Assembly (NCBI GenBank): GCA_022839445.1 | Contig: JALHFC010000021.1 | Span: forward strand, 18,544-34,093 | DNA from: Pelotomaculum sp. | GTDB lineage: Bacteria > Bacillota > Desulfotomaculia > Desulfotomaculales > Pelotomaculaceae | DNA length: 15,550 bases | Reading direction: 5' to 3' | Notes under the pieces: generated by a model | Seen by the model: only the letters and a program-made list of their open reading frames with translations | Database searches by the model: none | Told to the model about the DNA's origin: nothing | Program-made: the position numbers and the translations under genes | In this document: positions 1-7,138 of the stretch, piece by piece | How the letters are laid out: each line of letters begins with the position of its first letter | Numbering within the stretch: position 1 is the first letter of the stretch

Positions 1-641
1 CCATGGGAGTCTGTAAAAAAGAATTTTAACCCGTTTTGTTTTAATATTTCATCTATACCCGGTGCGTAGGCGCACTCGGGAAGCCAGATACCGTGCGGGG
101 GCCTGCCAAAATGACGTGTGTACAGATCCGTAGCTGCTTTTATCTGTGCTTGCACAGCTTCCGGGCAGATCATCATCAATGGTAGGTAACCGTGGGTAGA
201 GGCGCAGGTAATGATCTCCAGGCGCCCGGCGTCTTGAAATTTTTTAAAAGCCTTAACGAGGTTACGATCGTACTTGTCGCAAAAAATGGACATAGCCTCC
301 CGCAACCGTTTTTTATACATCAGGGCGGCTTCGTGGTAGGGACTGCCGTAGGTGCGCCCTTCTTCCTTATCCGCCAACTCAATCAGCTTTGCCAGGTGAC
401 CGACGTAGCGTTCCTGAAGCAAAGAGTCTGTTAGCATGGAAATCAAAGATGGAGTCAAGGTCATAGTCAGCCTATAATTTACACTCTCATCCAAGAGGCG
501 GTCAAATACCTGAATTAATGGTATATATGTTTCTGTTACAGCCTCAAAGAGCCATTTTTCTTCAAGAAAGTCTTCATGTTCAGGGTGGCGCACATAAGGG
601 AGGTGCGCGTGTAATACGAGACAAAGGTATCCCTTGGACAT
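1..641 (-). CDS. GH57 1,4-alpha-glucan branching enzyme, N-terminal part (runs off left edge)
   Basis: Partial gene: about 213 codons read leftward from an ATG at 641-639 and stay open to base 1, so the C-terminal half lies outside the window. The product starts MSKGYLCLVLHAHLPYVRHP, the characteristic N-terminus of glycoside hydrolase family 57 glucan branching enzymes (HxHLP motif, His11 and His13). The LEEKWLFEA and ETYIPL segments follow, and the last readable residues are FFTDSHG. Family members are usually about 520-560 residues; they cleave alpha-1,4 links and re-form them as alpha-1,6 branches in glycogen-like polymers, in the cytoplasm. The start is supported by a GAAAGGGG ribosome site 6 bases upstream. 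It lies 57 bases downstream of the DUF4912 gene in the same direction, suggesting one transcript. The distinction between branching enzyme and another GH57 activity rests on the N-terminus only. Confidence 0.85.
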   Translation of the reverse strand, partial: MSKGYLCLVLHAHLPYVRHPEHEDFLEEKWLFEAVTETYIPLIQVFDRLLDESVNYRLTMTLTPSLISMLTDSLLQERYVGHLAKLIELADKEEGRTYGSPYHEAALMYKKRLREAMSIFCDKYDRNLVKAFKKFQDAGRLEIITCASTHGYLPLMMICPEAVQAQIKAATDLYTRHFGRPPHGIWLPECAYAPGIDEILKQNGLKFFFTDSH

Positions 642-698
642 AACGAACCCCTTTCATTGTTGATCGGTCGTGGTAAGCTGTAGACTGTTTATAAAAGC

Positions 699-1430
699 TT
701 AATTCTTACTTCCCGCGTCCCATTTTCCCGGAGAACTGATCCCCAGGGGAAGCGCTCCTTTCCGTATGGCCAGTTCCTCAATGATCAAAGGCGAACTGGT
801 ACCGTATTTAATTTTCTCAATAGAGCGGTATAGCCCTTCAATCCACATCCACTCTTCGTCTAAGCGATCGGACAGCGAAGCGCGGGGGGTAGTAACAACA
901 TTAGAGCGCAATAAAGTCACAAAGCGACCGTCCGGAAACATGCGACCCAGGTCAACGCAAAACGTGCGGTCAGGCTCACCTACTTCGATGTGCCAGTTAT
1001 CGACGTGTTCTTCTATATGAAGGTCGATATAACTGTTTGCGTTATTTCCGTTGAAGTCCACATCCGTTACATCGTACACTCTCAAAACAGGATGTGTAGA
1101 AGGCCATGTTTCCGGCCCGTAACTGCTTTTGAATTCTTCTTGTTTTGTGGCGGTAACTTCCCAGTAGGCAAAAAGCCAATGGGGATCCCTCGCCAGCAGA
1201 ACCATGCGGTCGACCCCGTATTTTTGCGGTAGTTGGATCTCCGGTGGACCGCTAGCCGGACGGGTCATTGAAACCCGTATTTGCGGTCCTAGTTCCGCAG
1301 CCAATTCTTCCTTAAACAGTGGCCTGGGCAATACATTGGGCTTTGCTTTGCGGTTGCGTCTCGCCGGCCATAAAAAAATACCTGCAGCTAATACAATTGT
1401 TAAAGCTAAAAAAAACAAAAAGAGATTCAT
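699..1430 (-). CDS. DUF4912 domain protein with N-terminal membrane anchor
   Basis: 243 residues. Residues 1-21 form one strongly hydrophobic segment followed by a basic stretch (ARRNRKAK), predicting a single N-terminal membrane anchor with the rest cytoplasmic. A DUF4912-type domain covers about residues 65-190, marked by YGVDRMVLLARDPHWLFAYW. DUF4912 proteins have no established biochemical activity, but in Firmicutes they commonly sit beside GH57 branching-enzyme genes, as here. A role linked to glucan metabolism or polysaccharide binding is therefore an inference from context. The ATG at 1430 is preceded by AAGGGGGG, about 10 bases away on the minus strand. The gene is the first of a probable two-gene operon. 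It is complete, with no sign of frameshift. Confidence 0.8.
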   Translation of the reverse strand: MNLFLFFLALTIVLAAGIFLWPARRNRKAKPNVLPRPLFKEELAAELGPQIRVSMTRPASGPPEIQLPQKYGVDRMVLLARDPHWLFAYWEVTATKQEEFKSSYGPETWPSTHPVLRVYDVTDVDFNGNNANSYIDLHIEEHVDNWHIEVGEPDRTFCVDLGRMFPDGRFVTLLRSNVVTTPRASLSDRLDEEWMWIEGLYRSIEKIKYGTSSPLIIEELAIRKGALPLGISSPGKWDAGSKN

Positions 1431-1440
1431 CGAGCAAGGT

Positions 1441-1448
1441 CCCCCCTT
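1441..1448 (-). promoter_or_regulatory. Ribosome binding site of the DUF4912 gene
   Basis: On the minus strand the bases read AAGGGGGG, 10 bases before the ATG at 1430. This strong purine-rich site supports the chosen start. I could not identify a convincing -35/-10 pair for this gene on the minus strand between 1450 and 1560. Confidence 0.55.
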
Positions 1449-1479
1449 AATGTTAAAGAAGATTACTATTCAAAAATCG

Positions 1480-1488
1480 TGGTATAAT
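1480..1488 (+). promoter_or_regulatory. Extended -10 promoter upstream of nth
   Basis: The sequence TGGTATAAT is a perfect TATAAT at 1483-1488 preceded by TGn, the extended -10 form used by the vegetative sigma factor. No good -35 box is visible 17 bases upstream, which is tolerated in extended -10 promoters. Transcription would start near 1495 and give an unusually long leader (about 170-215 bases) before nth. The leader contains a 7-bp inverted repeat, AAACCTT at 1501-1507 and AAGGTTT at 1530-1536. I do not recognise a riboswitch class in it. Confidence 0.45.
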
Positions 1489-1650
1489 TGAACTATCCAA
1501 AAACCTTTTTTATTATTGCCCGGATGTTGAAGGTTTATTTACCGGCGGCGCAAATCTAGCCTCAAAAAAATTATGCAACAAAGAAGGAACAGGCAACCCC
1601 GGAAGGGATTACGACAAAGGGCGAATTTTAAAACGGCGTTGTTTAAAAAA

Positions 1651-1655
1651 AGGAG
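1651..1655 (+). promoter_or_regulatory. Shine-Dalgarno AGGAG that conflicts with the nth ATG
   Basis: AGGAG preceded by a run of A is the only good ribosome site in front of nth, but it lies 54 bases before the ATG at 1710. The nearest possible starts are an in-frame ATT at 1665 (9-base spacing) and an out-of-frame TTG at 1660 (4-base spacing). The TTG opens a 16-codon reading frame ending in a TAA at 1708-1710, which overlaps the nth ATG by one base. Confidence 0.5.
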
Positions 1656-1709
1656 TTTTTTGATATTATTAAAATACCCTGCGCAAAGAAAGAAAATTTT
1701 GATAAAATA

Positions 1710-2306
1710 ATGGATATATTAGCGAAATATTATCCGCAAGCGGGCACGGCCTTGAATTTTAAAACCCCGTTTGAACTGCTGGTAGCGGTCATCCTTTCTG
1801 CCCAGAGTACGGACAAGCAGGTAAACCGGGTTACTGATTTACTTTTTAAAAAATATAACAAACCGGGCGATTTCGCGGCGCTGTCTGCCGGTGAACTTGC
1901 AAAACACATAAAGGGATGCGGGTTGTACCGGAACAAAAGCAAATATATCATTGAAGCTTCGCGAGAAATCGTAAAACGCTACGGCGGCATTGTGCCGCGT
2001 ACCAGGGAAGAACTTGAGACTCTGCCGGGAGTAGGAGGAAAGACTGCCGGTGTGGTTGTAGGAGTAGCCTATGGGGGAAGCGCATTGCCAGTAGATACCC
2101 ACGTATTTCGCGTAGCCCGCAGGCTGGGGCTGTCATCGGCTAAAACTCCGGCAAAAGTTGAAGAAGATCTGGCCGCCTGTATCCCGCCGCAGCAAAGGAT
2201 GGCCGCGCACCACCGCTTGATTGCCCACGGGCGCGCCATTTGCCTGGCCAGGAAGCCGGTGTGCGGCGCCTGCTGTGTAAAAGAACTCTGCCCGTATAAG
2301 TGGTGA
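1710..2306 (+). CDS. nth: Endonuclease III (DNA glycosylase/AP lyase)
   Basis: Base-excision repair enzyme that removes oxidised pyrimidines and cleaves the abasic site. From the ATG at 1710 it is 198 residues. The helix-hairpin-helix LPGVGGKTAG is at residues 105-114 with catalytic Lys111. The catalytic Asp129 sits in VDTHV. A C-terminal 4Fe-4S loop is formed by Cys178, Cys185, Cys188 and Cys194 in the canonical C-x6-C-x2-C-x5-C spacing. The ATG has no ribosome site, and the usual N-terminal helix looks about 11-15 residues short. The in-frame codons upstream stay open and encode a plausible helix (KKENFDKI). A strong AGGAG at 1651-1655 lies 9 bases before an in-frame ATT at 1665, so translation may begin there. 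trmL follows 3 bases after the stop, so the two are probably co-translated. Confidence 0.92.
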   Translation: MDILAKYYPQAGTALNFKTPFELLVAVILSAQSTDKQVNRVTDLLFKKYNKPGDFAALSAGELAKHIKGCGLYRNKSKYIIEASREIVKRYGGIVPRTREELETLPGVGGKTAGVVVGVAYGGSALPVDTHVFRVARRLGLSSAKTPAKVEEDLAACIPPQQRMAAHHRLIAHGRAICLARKPVCGACCVKELCPYKW

Positions 2307-2309
2307 AAT

Positions 2310-2771
2310 ATGATGAATATAGTTTTGGTTGAGCCTGAGATACCCGCGAACACCGGCAATATTGCCCGGACCTGCGCTGTCACCGGCGCGACTTTGCATC
2401 TGGTCCGCCCCCTGGGTTTTTCCACGGCAGATAAATACTTGAAGCGCGCCGGCCTGGACTACTGGAACCTGGTAAAGGTGCTTTATTACGACAGCTTCCG
2501 GGAGGTTACGGAAAACCACCGGGGGGGCCGGTTTTATCCGGTCACTGCAAAAGCTTCCAGGTGTTACACGGATATACTGTACGAGCCGGGTTCATTTCTG
2601 GTTTTCGGCAAAGAGACGAAGGGGCTGCCGCCGGAAATTTTAGGCTCTTTTCCGGACAGCCGGGTGCGCATACCGATGATTGCGGGGGCGCGGTCCCTGA
2701 ACCTGTCCAACTCGGTGGCGGTAGTGCTTTTTGAGGCGCTGCGGCAGCAGGCTTTTCCCGGGCTGAAGTAA
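2310..2771 (+). CDS. trmL: tRNA (cytidine/uridine(34)-2'-O)-methyltransferase, SPOUT family
   Basis: 153 residues, the usual length of the minimal TrmL/YibK (CspR) family. TrmL 2'-O-methylates the wobble nucleotide of certain tRNA-Leu isoacceptors using S-adenosylmethionine, acting as a homodimer with a knotted C-terminal fold. Visible family motifs: NTGNIART at residues 14-21; LKRAGLDYW near 44-52; FGKETKGLP at 99-107; and the SAM-binding knot segment RIPMIAGARSLNLSNSVAVV at 120-139. The ATG at 2310 gives MMNIVLVEPEIP, matching the family N-terminus. A second ATG at 2313 is better spaced from the GGTGA at 2302-2306, so either start is possible. The ribosome site lies inside the end of nth, indicating translational coupling. 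Confidence 0.93.
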   Translation: MMNIVLVEPEIPANTGNIARTCAVTGATLHLVRPLGFSTADKYLKRAGLDYWNLVKVLYYDSFREVTENHRGGRFYPVTAKASRCYTDILYEPGSFLVFGKETKGLPPEILGSFPDSRVRIPMIAGARSLNLSNSVAVVLFEALRQQAFPGLK

Positions 2772-2785
2772 AATTAAAATGCAAA

Positions 2786-2815
2786 ATCACATACATGAAA
2801 CATGTGCTAGGTGAT
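2786..2815. repeat. Inverted-repeat hairpin downstream of trmL
   Basis: Inner arms ACATG (2793-2797) and CATGT (2801-2805) enclose an AAA loop. Outer arms ATCAC (2786-2790) and GTGAT (2811-2815) also pair, with unpaired bases between the two stems. It could end the nth-trmL transcript, but no U-run follows directly; the nearest T-run is at about 2845-2851. Treated as a possible structure only. Confidence 0.3.
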
Positions 2816-2873
2816 CAATTAAAATATTTATGAATGCCTGCCTGTTTTTTTAGATTGGATATGCGAAGATTTA

Positions 2874-2913
2874 TTGATACGTCAACACTAAAAGGTGTCA
2901 ACTAATTATTGAC
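2874..2913. repeat. Cluster of TTGA/TCAA palindromes upstream of the ybaK-like gene
   Basis: Three overlapping dyads lie in 40 bases: TTGATACGTCAA at 2874-2885, ACAC/GTGT at 2885-2898, and GTCAA (2897-2901) paired with TTGAC (2909-2913) around a 7-base centre. They cannot all form at once. They lie 28-67 bases upstream of the next start, where an operator or leader structure would sit. No protein or ligand can be assigned. The region has no clear -35/-10 pair. Confidence 0.3.
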
Positions 2914-2940
2914 TATAGAAGGGAGAACGGGTATAAAAAC

Positions 2941-3402
2941 ATGGATGTTGTTGAAAAGGTCCAGTCCTACTTGGATCAGTATAATATGGGTTTAGAGGTT
3001 ACCGTGCTGGAGGAGAGCACCAGCACATGTGAACTGGCGGCGGAGGCCCTGAATGTGGAAGTGGGTCAGATTGCTAAAACACTGGTGTTCCTGGCCGGTG
3101 GGCAGCCGGTGCTGGTTGTGGCAAGCGGCGACAACAGGGTAAAAAGCAGTAAATTGAAAAAGCGCCTGGGCGTATCCAAGGTAAGGTTGGCCGACCCCGA
3201 AACGGTAAGGCGTGTTACCGGCTATTCAGTTGGTGGCGTCTGCCCGGTGGCCTTGCCGGAAAAGCTGCCTATTTTGCTGGACAATTCGATGCGGCGTTTT
3301 ACGGTGGTTTATGCTGCAGCCGGCACACCCAACTCAGCCCTACCCGTAACCATGGAACAGTTAGAGAAGATTACCGGTGGTGAGTGGGCTGATCTAAGGT
3401 AG
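2941..3402 (+). CDS. YbaK/EbsC-family aminoacyl-tRNA deacylase
   Basis: 153 residues, single YbaK domain. The family hydrolyses mischarged tRNAs in trans (for example Cys-tRNA-Pro or Ala-tRNA-Pro) and is cytoplasmic. Diagnostic features are the conserved lysine at position 46 in QIAKTLVF, the VVASGDNRVKSSKL segment at 59-72, the GYSVGGVCPVALP loop at 94-106, and AAGTPNSALPVT at 126-137. Which mischarged tRNA it edits cannot be told from sequence. The ATG at 2941 is preceded by ACGGG at about 9 bases and a stronger AAGGGAG at 15 bases. It is separated from trmL by 169 bases, so it may have its own promoter. Its stop codon directly abuts the inverted-repeat element at 3403. Confidence 0.9.
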   Translation: MDVVEKVQSYLDQYNMGLEVTVLEESTSTCELAAEALNVEVGQIAKTLVFLAGGQPVLVVASGDNRVKSSKLKKRLGVSKVRLADPETVRRVTGYSVGGVCPVALPEKLPILLDNSMRRFTVVYAAAGTPNSALPVTMEQLEKITGGEWADLR

Positions 3403-3491
3403 GGGGACACACCTCCTCCGGAGGAATGTCCCCAGGGGGAATGTTACTCGATCAGGGGGAGAGGGTATGTTCCTACATCTTAGATGTCCCC
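3403..3491. repeat. 89-bp nested inverted-repeat (REP/MITE-like) element
   Basis: The element begins with GGGGACA (3403-3409) and ends with TGTCCCC (3485-3491), perfect 7-base terminal inverted repeats. Inside it, the same left arm also pairs with TGTCCCC at 3427-3433. That inner stem continues, after a 2x2 internal loop, with CCTCC (3412-3416) and GGAGG (3420-3424) around a TCC loop: 12 base pairs. A second small palindrome, ACATCT-T-AGATGT, is at 3475-3487. It starts directly after the stop of the deacylase gene and ends 28 bases before dnaE. GGGGAC-type palindromes of this sort are typical of dispersed REP-like repeats in Clostridia, sometimes mobilised by Y1 transposases. The first hairpin could also act as a terminator, although no U-run follows. 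Confidence 0.6.
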
Positions 3492-3500
3492 GTTTCTTAG

Positions 3501-3509
3501 AAAGGTGAT
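3501..3509 (+). promoter_or_regulatory. Ribosome binding site that decides the TTG start of dnaE
   Basis: AAAGGTGAT sits 9 bases before the TTG at 3519, which begins the conserved FVHLHLHTEYS N-terminus. No in-frame ATG or GTG fits better. Confidence 0.7.
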
Positions 3510-3518
3510 GATTACAAC

Positions 3519-6500
3519 TTGTTTGTGCACTTGCACCTTCACACCGAATACAGCCTTTTAGACGGCGCGGCCCGCATTAACGATGTTGTGGCCCGGGCTA
3601 AAGAGTTGGGAATGCCCGCCCTGGCTATTACCGATCACGGGGTAATGTACGGTGTGGTGGATTTTTACAAAGCCTGCAAAAAAACCGGGATTAAGCCTAT
3701 CCTGGGTTGCGAAGTCTATGTGGCGCCGCGCACCATGGCCGACCGCACACCGAAGGTGGACGATAACCTGTACCACCTGGTCTTGCTGGCTGAAAATGAG
3801 GATGGTTACCGCAACCTGTTAAGCCTTGTTTCGCTGGGGTTTACAAAGGGATTTTATTACAAGCCGCGGGTAGACAAGGAAGCACTGGCCACATACAGCA
3901 AGGGCCTTGTTGCCTTGAGCGGGTGTATTGCCGGGGAAGTCGCCACCGGTATCTTGGCCCGGGAAAATGAAAAGGCCAGGCGGGCGGCCACGGAGTACCG
4001 GGATATTTTTGGGCCGGGGAATTTTTACCTGGAACTCCAAGATCACCAGCTTCCAGACCAAAAAACAGCCAACAGGGGATTGCTTGAGATAAGCGCTGAA
4101 ATGAATATCCCGGTGGTTGCCACTAATGATGTCCACTACGTGCGGCGCGAGGACGCCGCCAACCAGGATATCCTGTTGGCCATACAGACCGGCAAAAGTT
4201 TGGACGACCCAAGCCGGATGAAATTCCAGTCCAAAGAACTTTACTTGAAAAGCCCTGGGGAAATGGATATCTTATTCGATGAACATAAACAAGCGCTTCG
4301 GAACACGCTGGAAATTGCGGACCGCTGCAACGTTTTGATGGATTACGGCAAATATCTCCTGCCGCATTATGCCGTACCGTCCGGCTACACCGCCGACACC
4401 TACCTGGAGAAGCTTTGCTATGAAGGCGCCCGGAGGGTTTACGGCGGACTTAGTGATGTGGTAAAAGAGCGGTTGGCATTTGAGCTGGGCGTCATCAAGC
4501 AAATGGGCTATTCAGCTTATTTCCTGATTGTCTTTGACTTTATAGATCATGCCAGACAGCGTAAGATCCCGGTGGGCCCGGGGCGCGGTTCCGCAGCCGG
4601 AAGTCTGGTTGCGTACAGCCTGGGCATAACAAACATCGACCCGCTGAAATACGGCCTGCTGTTTGAGCGTTTCCTCAACCCGGAGCGGGTATCCATGCCG
4701 GACATCGACGTGGATATTTGCTACGAGCGGCGGGGCGAGGTGATCGATTATGTAGTCCGGAAATACGGCGCCGACAAAGTGGCGCAGATTATTACTTTCG
4801 GCACCATGGCGGCGCGGTTGGCGATCAAGGACGTCGGGCGGGCGATGGACATACCATACAGTGAAGTGGACAGGGTGGCTAAGCTAGTGCCCGCCGAACT
4901 GAACGTAACCATTGAAAAAGCCTTGAACGACGTGGCGGAATTAAAGGAGTTGTATGACCGGAAGCCGGAGATAAAGGACCTGATCGATACCGCGGCGGCC
5001 CTGGAGGGGATGCCCAGGCACGCTTCCACACATGCCGCCGGTGTTGTGATTACACCGGAACCGCTTACCCACTATATCCCTTTATATAAGGCTTCAGACG
5101 GCCCCGTAACTACCCAGTTTGCCATGGGAACGGTGGAGGAACTAGGCCTTTTAAAGATGGACCTGCTGGGTCTTAGGACATTAACGGTTGTCGATGACGC
5201 GGTCCGCCTGGTATGGGACAGTACCGGCAAAGAACTGGATATAGAGAAGATACCCGTTGATGACCGGGCGACTTACGAGATGCTTTCCAGGGGTGAGACC
5301 GCGGGGGTGTTCCAGCTTGAAAGCAGCGGTATGCGCTCTATCTTGCGCGACTTGAAACCCGAGATTTTTGAAGACATTGTCGCCCTGGTGGCCCTGTACC
5401 GCCCGGGCCCGCTAGGAAGCGGCATGGTGGATGACTTTATCAAAAATAAGCACGGCGTAAAAAAGGCAAAATACTTGCACCCTAAACTAGAGCCTATATT
5501 AAAGGATACATACGGCGTCATCTTATACCAGGAACAGGTTATGCGTATTGCCAGTGATTTAGCCGGGTTCACCCTGGGTGAGGCCGACCTGTTGCGCCGG
5601 GCAATGGGGAAGAAAAAGCCGGAGATCCTTGCCGGCCTGCGGGCGCAGTTTATTGAAGGCGCCCGGGGAAATGGCGTTAAAGAGGTAATTGCCGGTCAGA
5701 TTTTCGACCTGATGGAATACTTTGCAGGTTATGGTTTTAACAAATCCCACTCGGCGGCCTATGCTCTTGTTTCCTACCAGACTGCTTACTTAAAGACTAA
5801 TTACCCCCTGCAATATATGGCGGCGCTTTTGACTTCGGTTAAAGACAAAACCGACAAGGTATCCATGTATATAGAGGAATGCAGGCGGATGGGGATAGAT
5901 GTGCTGCCGCCCGATGTCAATGAAAGCAAGGAAAGCTTTGCGGTTGCGGGAAACAAGATTCGCTTCGGCCTGGCTGCGGTGAAGAATGTCGGTATTGGGG
6001 CGGTCGAATCGATCATCCTGACTAGAGATAAGGAAGGTCCATTTAGCGGCTACGCGGATTTTTGCAGGCGCCAGGATACAAGGACCGTCAACAAAAGAGT
6101 ATTGGAGAGCCTGATCAAGTGCGGCGCCTTTGATTCCCTTGGTCACCGGCGTGCCCAGCTGATGGCGGCCGTGGATACGGGTTTGGCCCTAGCCCAGCAG
6201 TCGCAGCGGGAGCGGGAAAACGGGCAGCTTTCCCTTTTGGATTTGTTTGGGGAGGAAGTCCGTGAAACCGTGAGCCTTGGCCTTCCCGATGTAGGGGAAT
6301 ACCCGGAAGCAGAGCTTTTAGCCATTGAGAAAGAAACTTTGGGGCTCTACATCAGCGGCCATCCCCTTTCCCGTTACCGGGAAGACTTGTACAGGCTGGC
6401 AACGGTCAGCACGGCGGAAATCCCGGAGTTGCCCGAAGGCAGTGAAGTGGCGCTAGGAGGCTTGATTGCCGGGATTAAAAAAATTATCACTCGCAAAGGT

Positions 6501-7046
6501 GATAATATGGCGTTTTTAGACGTGGAAGATCTCACCGGTACTGTGGAAGTGGTGGTTTTCCCCCGGACTTACCTGCAAAACCGCCTGGCGATCCGGGAGG
6601 ACGAGGTGGTCTTGGTTAAGGGAAAGGTTAGCGGGAGCGGTGAGGAAGCAAAAATCATCGGTGAGGAGATCTCCACAATGGAAAGCCATCTCGGGGGAGA
6701 ACTGCATTTGCTGATTGATACTGCCGACTCGCCCCTGCTGGATCAAGTACAGCTCATTTTGGGCAGCTTTAAAGGCAAGTCCCCGGTATTTTTGCATTTT
6801 GAGAAAGAAAAAAAAGTGATCAAGGCCGGCGAGGAGTTTTGGGTTGATTTATCCGGTCCGGTCACCGGCAGGTTAGTGGATATTTTGGGACAGGCCAGGG
6901 TAAAGATAAAAAGAAAAGAAACCCGCAGTGGGAGGGCTGTGGATGAAAAAGGAGCGATTAAGGACAATGGGCAACAAAGCTTAAACCCGTCCACACGTCA
7001 AATAGCGAAAAAAACTAAAAAATTTTTTAGTATCCTGGAGTTATAA
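3519..7046 (+). CDS. dnaE: DNA polymerase III alpha subunit
   Basis: Replicative/translesion C-family DNA polymerase of 1175 residues, beginning at TTG. Domain order: PHP domain (1 to about 280), palm and thumb (about 280-580), fingers (about 580-810), tandem helix-hairpin-helix (about 810-880), OB-fold (about 975-1055, VALGGLIAGIKKIITRKG), and a C-terminal extension. Polymerase aspartates are seen in PDIDVD (Asp395, Asp397) and KMDLLGL (Asp548). All nine PHP metal ligands appear intact: His6, His8, Asp15, His40, Glu65, His86, Cys136, Asp204, His206. By comparison with Thermus and mycobacterial DnaE, this suggests an active PHP proofreading exonuclease; E. coli DnaE has lost these ligands. 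The last ~48 residues (from 1128) are very basic and low in complexity. Firmicutes usually also carry PolC; whether this is the main or accessory polymerase cannot be judged here. Confidence 0.96.
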   Translation: MFVHLHLHTEYSLLDGAARINDVVARAKELGMPALAITDHGVMYGVVDFYKACKKTGIKPILGCEVYVAPRTMADRTPKVDDNLYHLVLLAENEDGYRNLLSLVSLGFTKGFYYKPRVDKEALATYSKGLVALSGCIAGEVATGILARENEKARRAATEYRDIFGPGNFYLELQDHQLPDQKTANRGLLEISAEMNIPVVATNDVHYVRREDAANQDILLAIQTGKSLDDPSRMKFQSKELYLKSPGEMDILFDEHKQALRNTLEIADRCNVLMDYGKYLLPHYAVPSGYTADTYLEKLCYEGARRVYGGLSDVVKERLAFELGVIKQMGYSAYFLIVFDFIDHARQRKIPVGPGRGSAAGSLVAYSLGITNIDPLKYGLLFERFLNPERVSMPDIDVDICYERRGEVIDYVVRKYGADKVAQIITFGTMAARLAIKDVGRAMDIPYSEVDRVAKLVPAELNVTIEKALNDVAELKELYDRKPEIKDLIDTAAALEGMPRHASTHAAGVVITPEPLTHYIPLYKASDGPVTTQFAMGTVEELGLLKMDLLGLRTLTVVDDAVRLVWDSTGKELDIEKIPVDDRATYEMLSRGETAGVFQLESSGMRSILRDLKPEIFEDIVALVALYRPGPLGSGMVDDFIKNKHGVKKAKYLHPKLEPILKDTYGVILYQEQVMRIASDLAGFTLGEADLLRRAMGKKKPEILAGLRAQFIEGARGNGVKEVIAGQIFDLMEYFAGYGFNKSHSAAYALVSYQTAYLKTNYPLQYMAALLTSVKDKTDKVSMYIEECRRMGIDVLPPDVNESKESFAVAGNKIRFGLAAVKNVGIGAVESIILTRDKEGPFSGYADFCRRQDTRTVNKRVLESLIKCGAFDSLGHRRAQLMAAVDTGLALAQQSQRERENGQLSLLDLFGEEVRETVSLGLPDVGEYPEAELLAIEKETLGLYISGHPLSRYREDLYRLATVSTAEIPELPEGSEVALGGLIAGIKKIITRKGDNMAFLDVEDLTGTVEVVVFPRTYLQNRLAIREDEVVLVKGKVSGSGEEAKIIGEEISTMESHLGGELHLLIDTADSPLLDQVQLILGSFKGKSPVFLHFEKEKKVIKAGEEFWVDLSGPVTGRLVDILGQARVKIKRKETRSGRAVDEKGAIKDNGQQSLNPSTRQIAKKTKKFFSILEL

Positions 7047-7070
7047 TTTAAGGGGCGCCGCGTGACGCGC

Positions 7071-7100
7071 TTGTCAATTCGGGCTTAAGTGTGTTATGAT
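7071..7100 (+). promoter_or_regulatory. Promoter of mtrB
   Basis: TTGTCA at 7071-7076 (5 of 6 matches to TTGACA) and TATGAT at 7095-7100 (5 of 6 matches to TATAAT) are separated by 18 bases. Transcription would start near 7107, giving a leader of about 32 bases before the TTG start of mtrB. This makes mtrB independent of dnaE. Confidence 0.6.
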
Positions 7101-7138
7101 CAATCTGCTAAATTGGGAGAATTTAAGAGGTGATTTTA

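Noticed and set aside
7051..7070. GC-rich self-complementary stretch (GCGT-G-ACGC) after dnaE as a terminator
   Set aside because: The stem is only 4 bp and no T-run follows; it directly abuts the mtrB -35 box.
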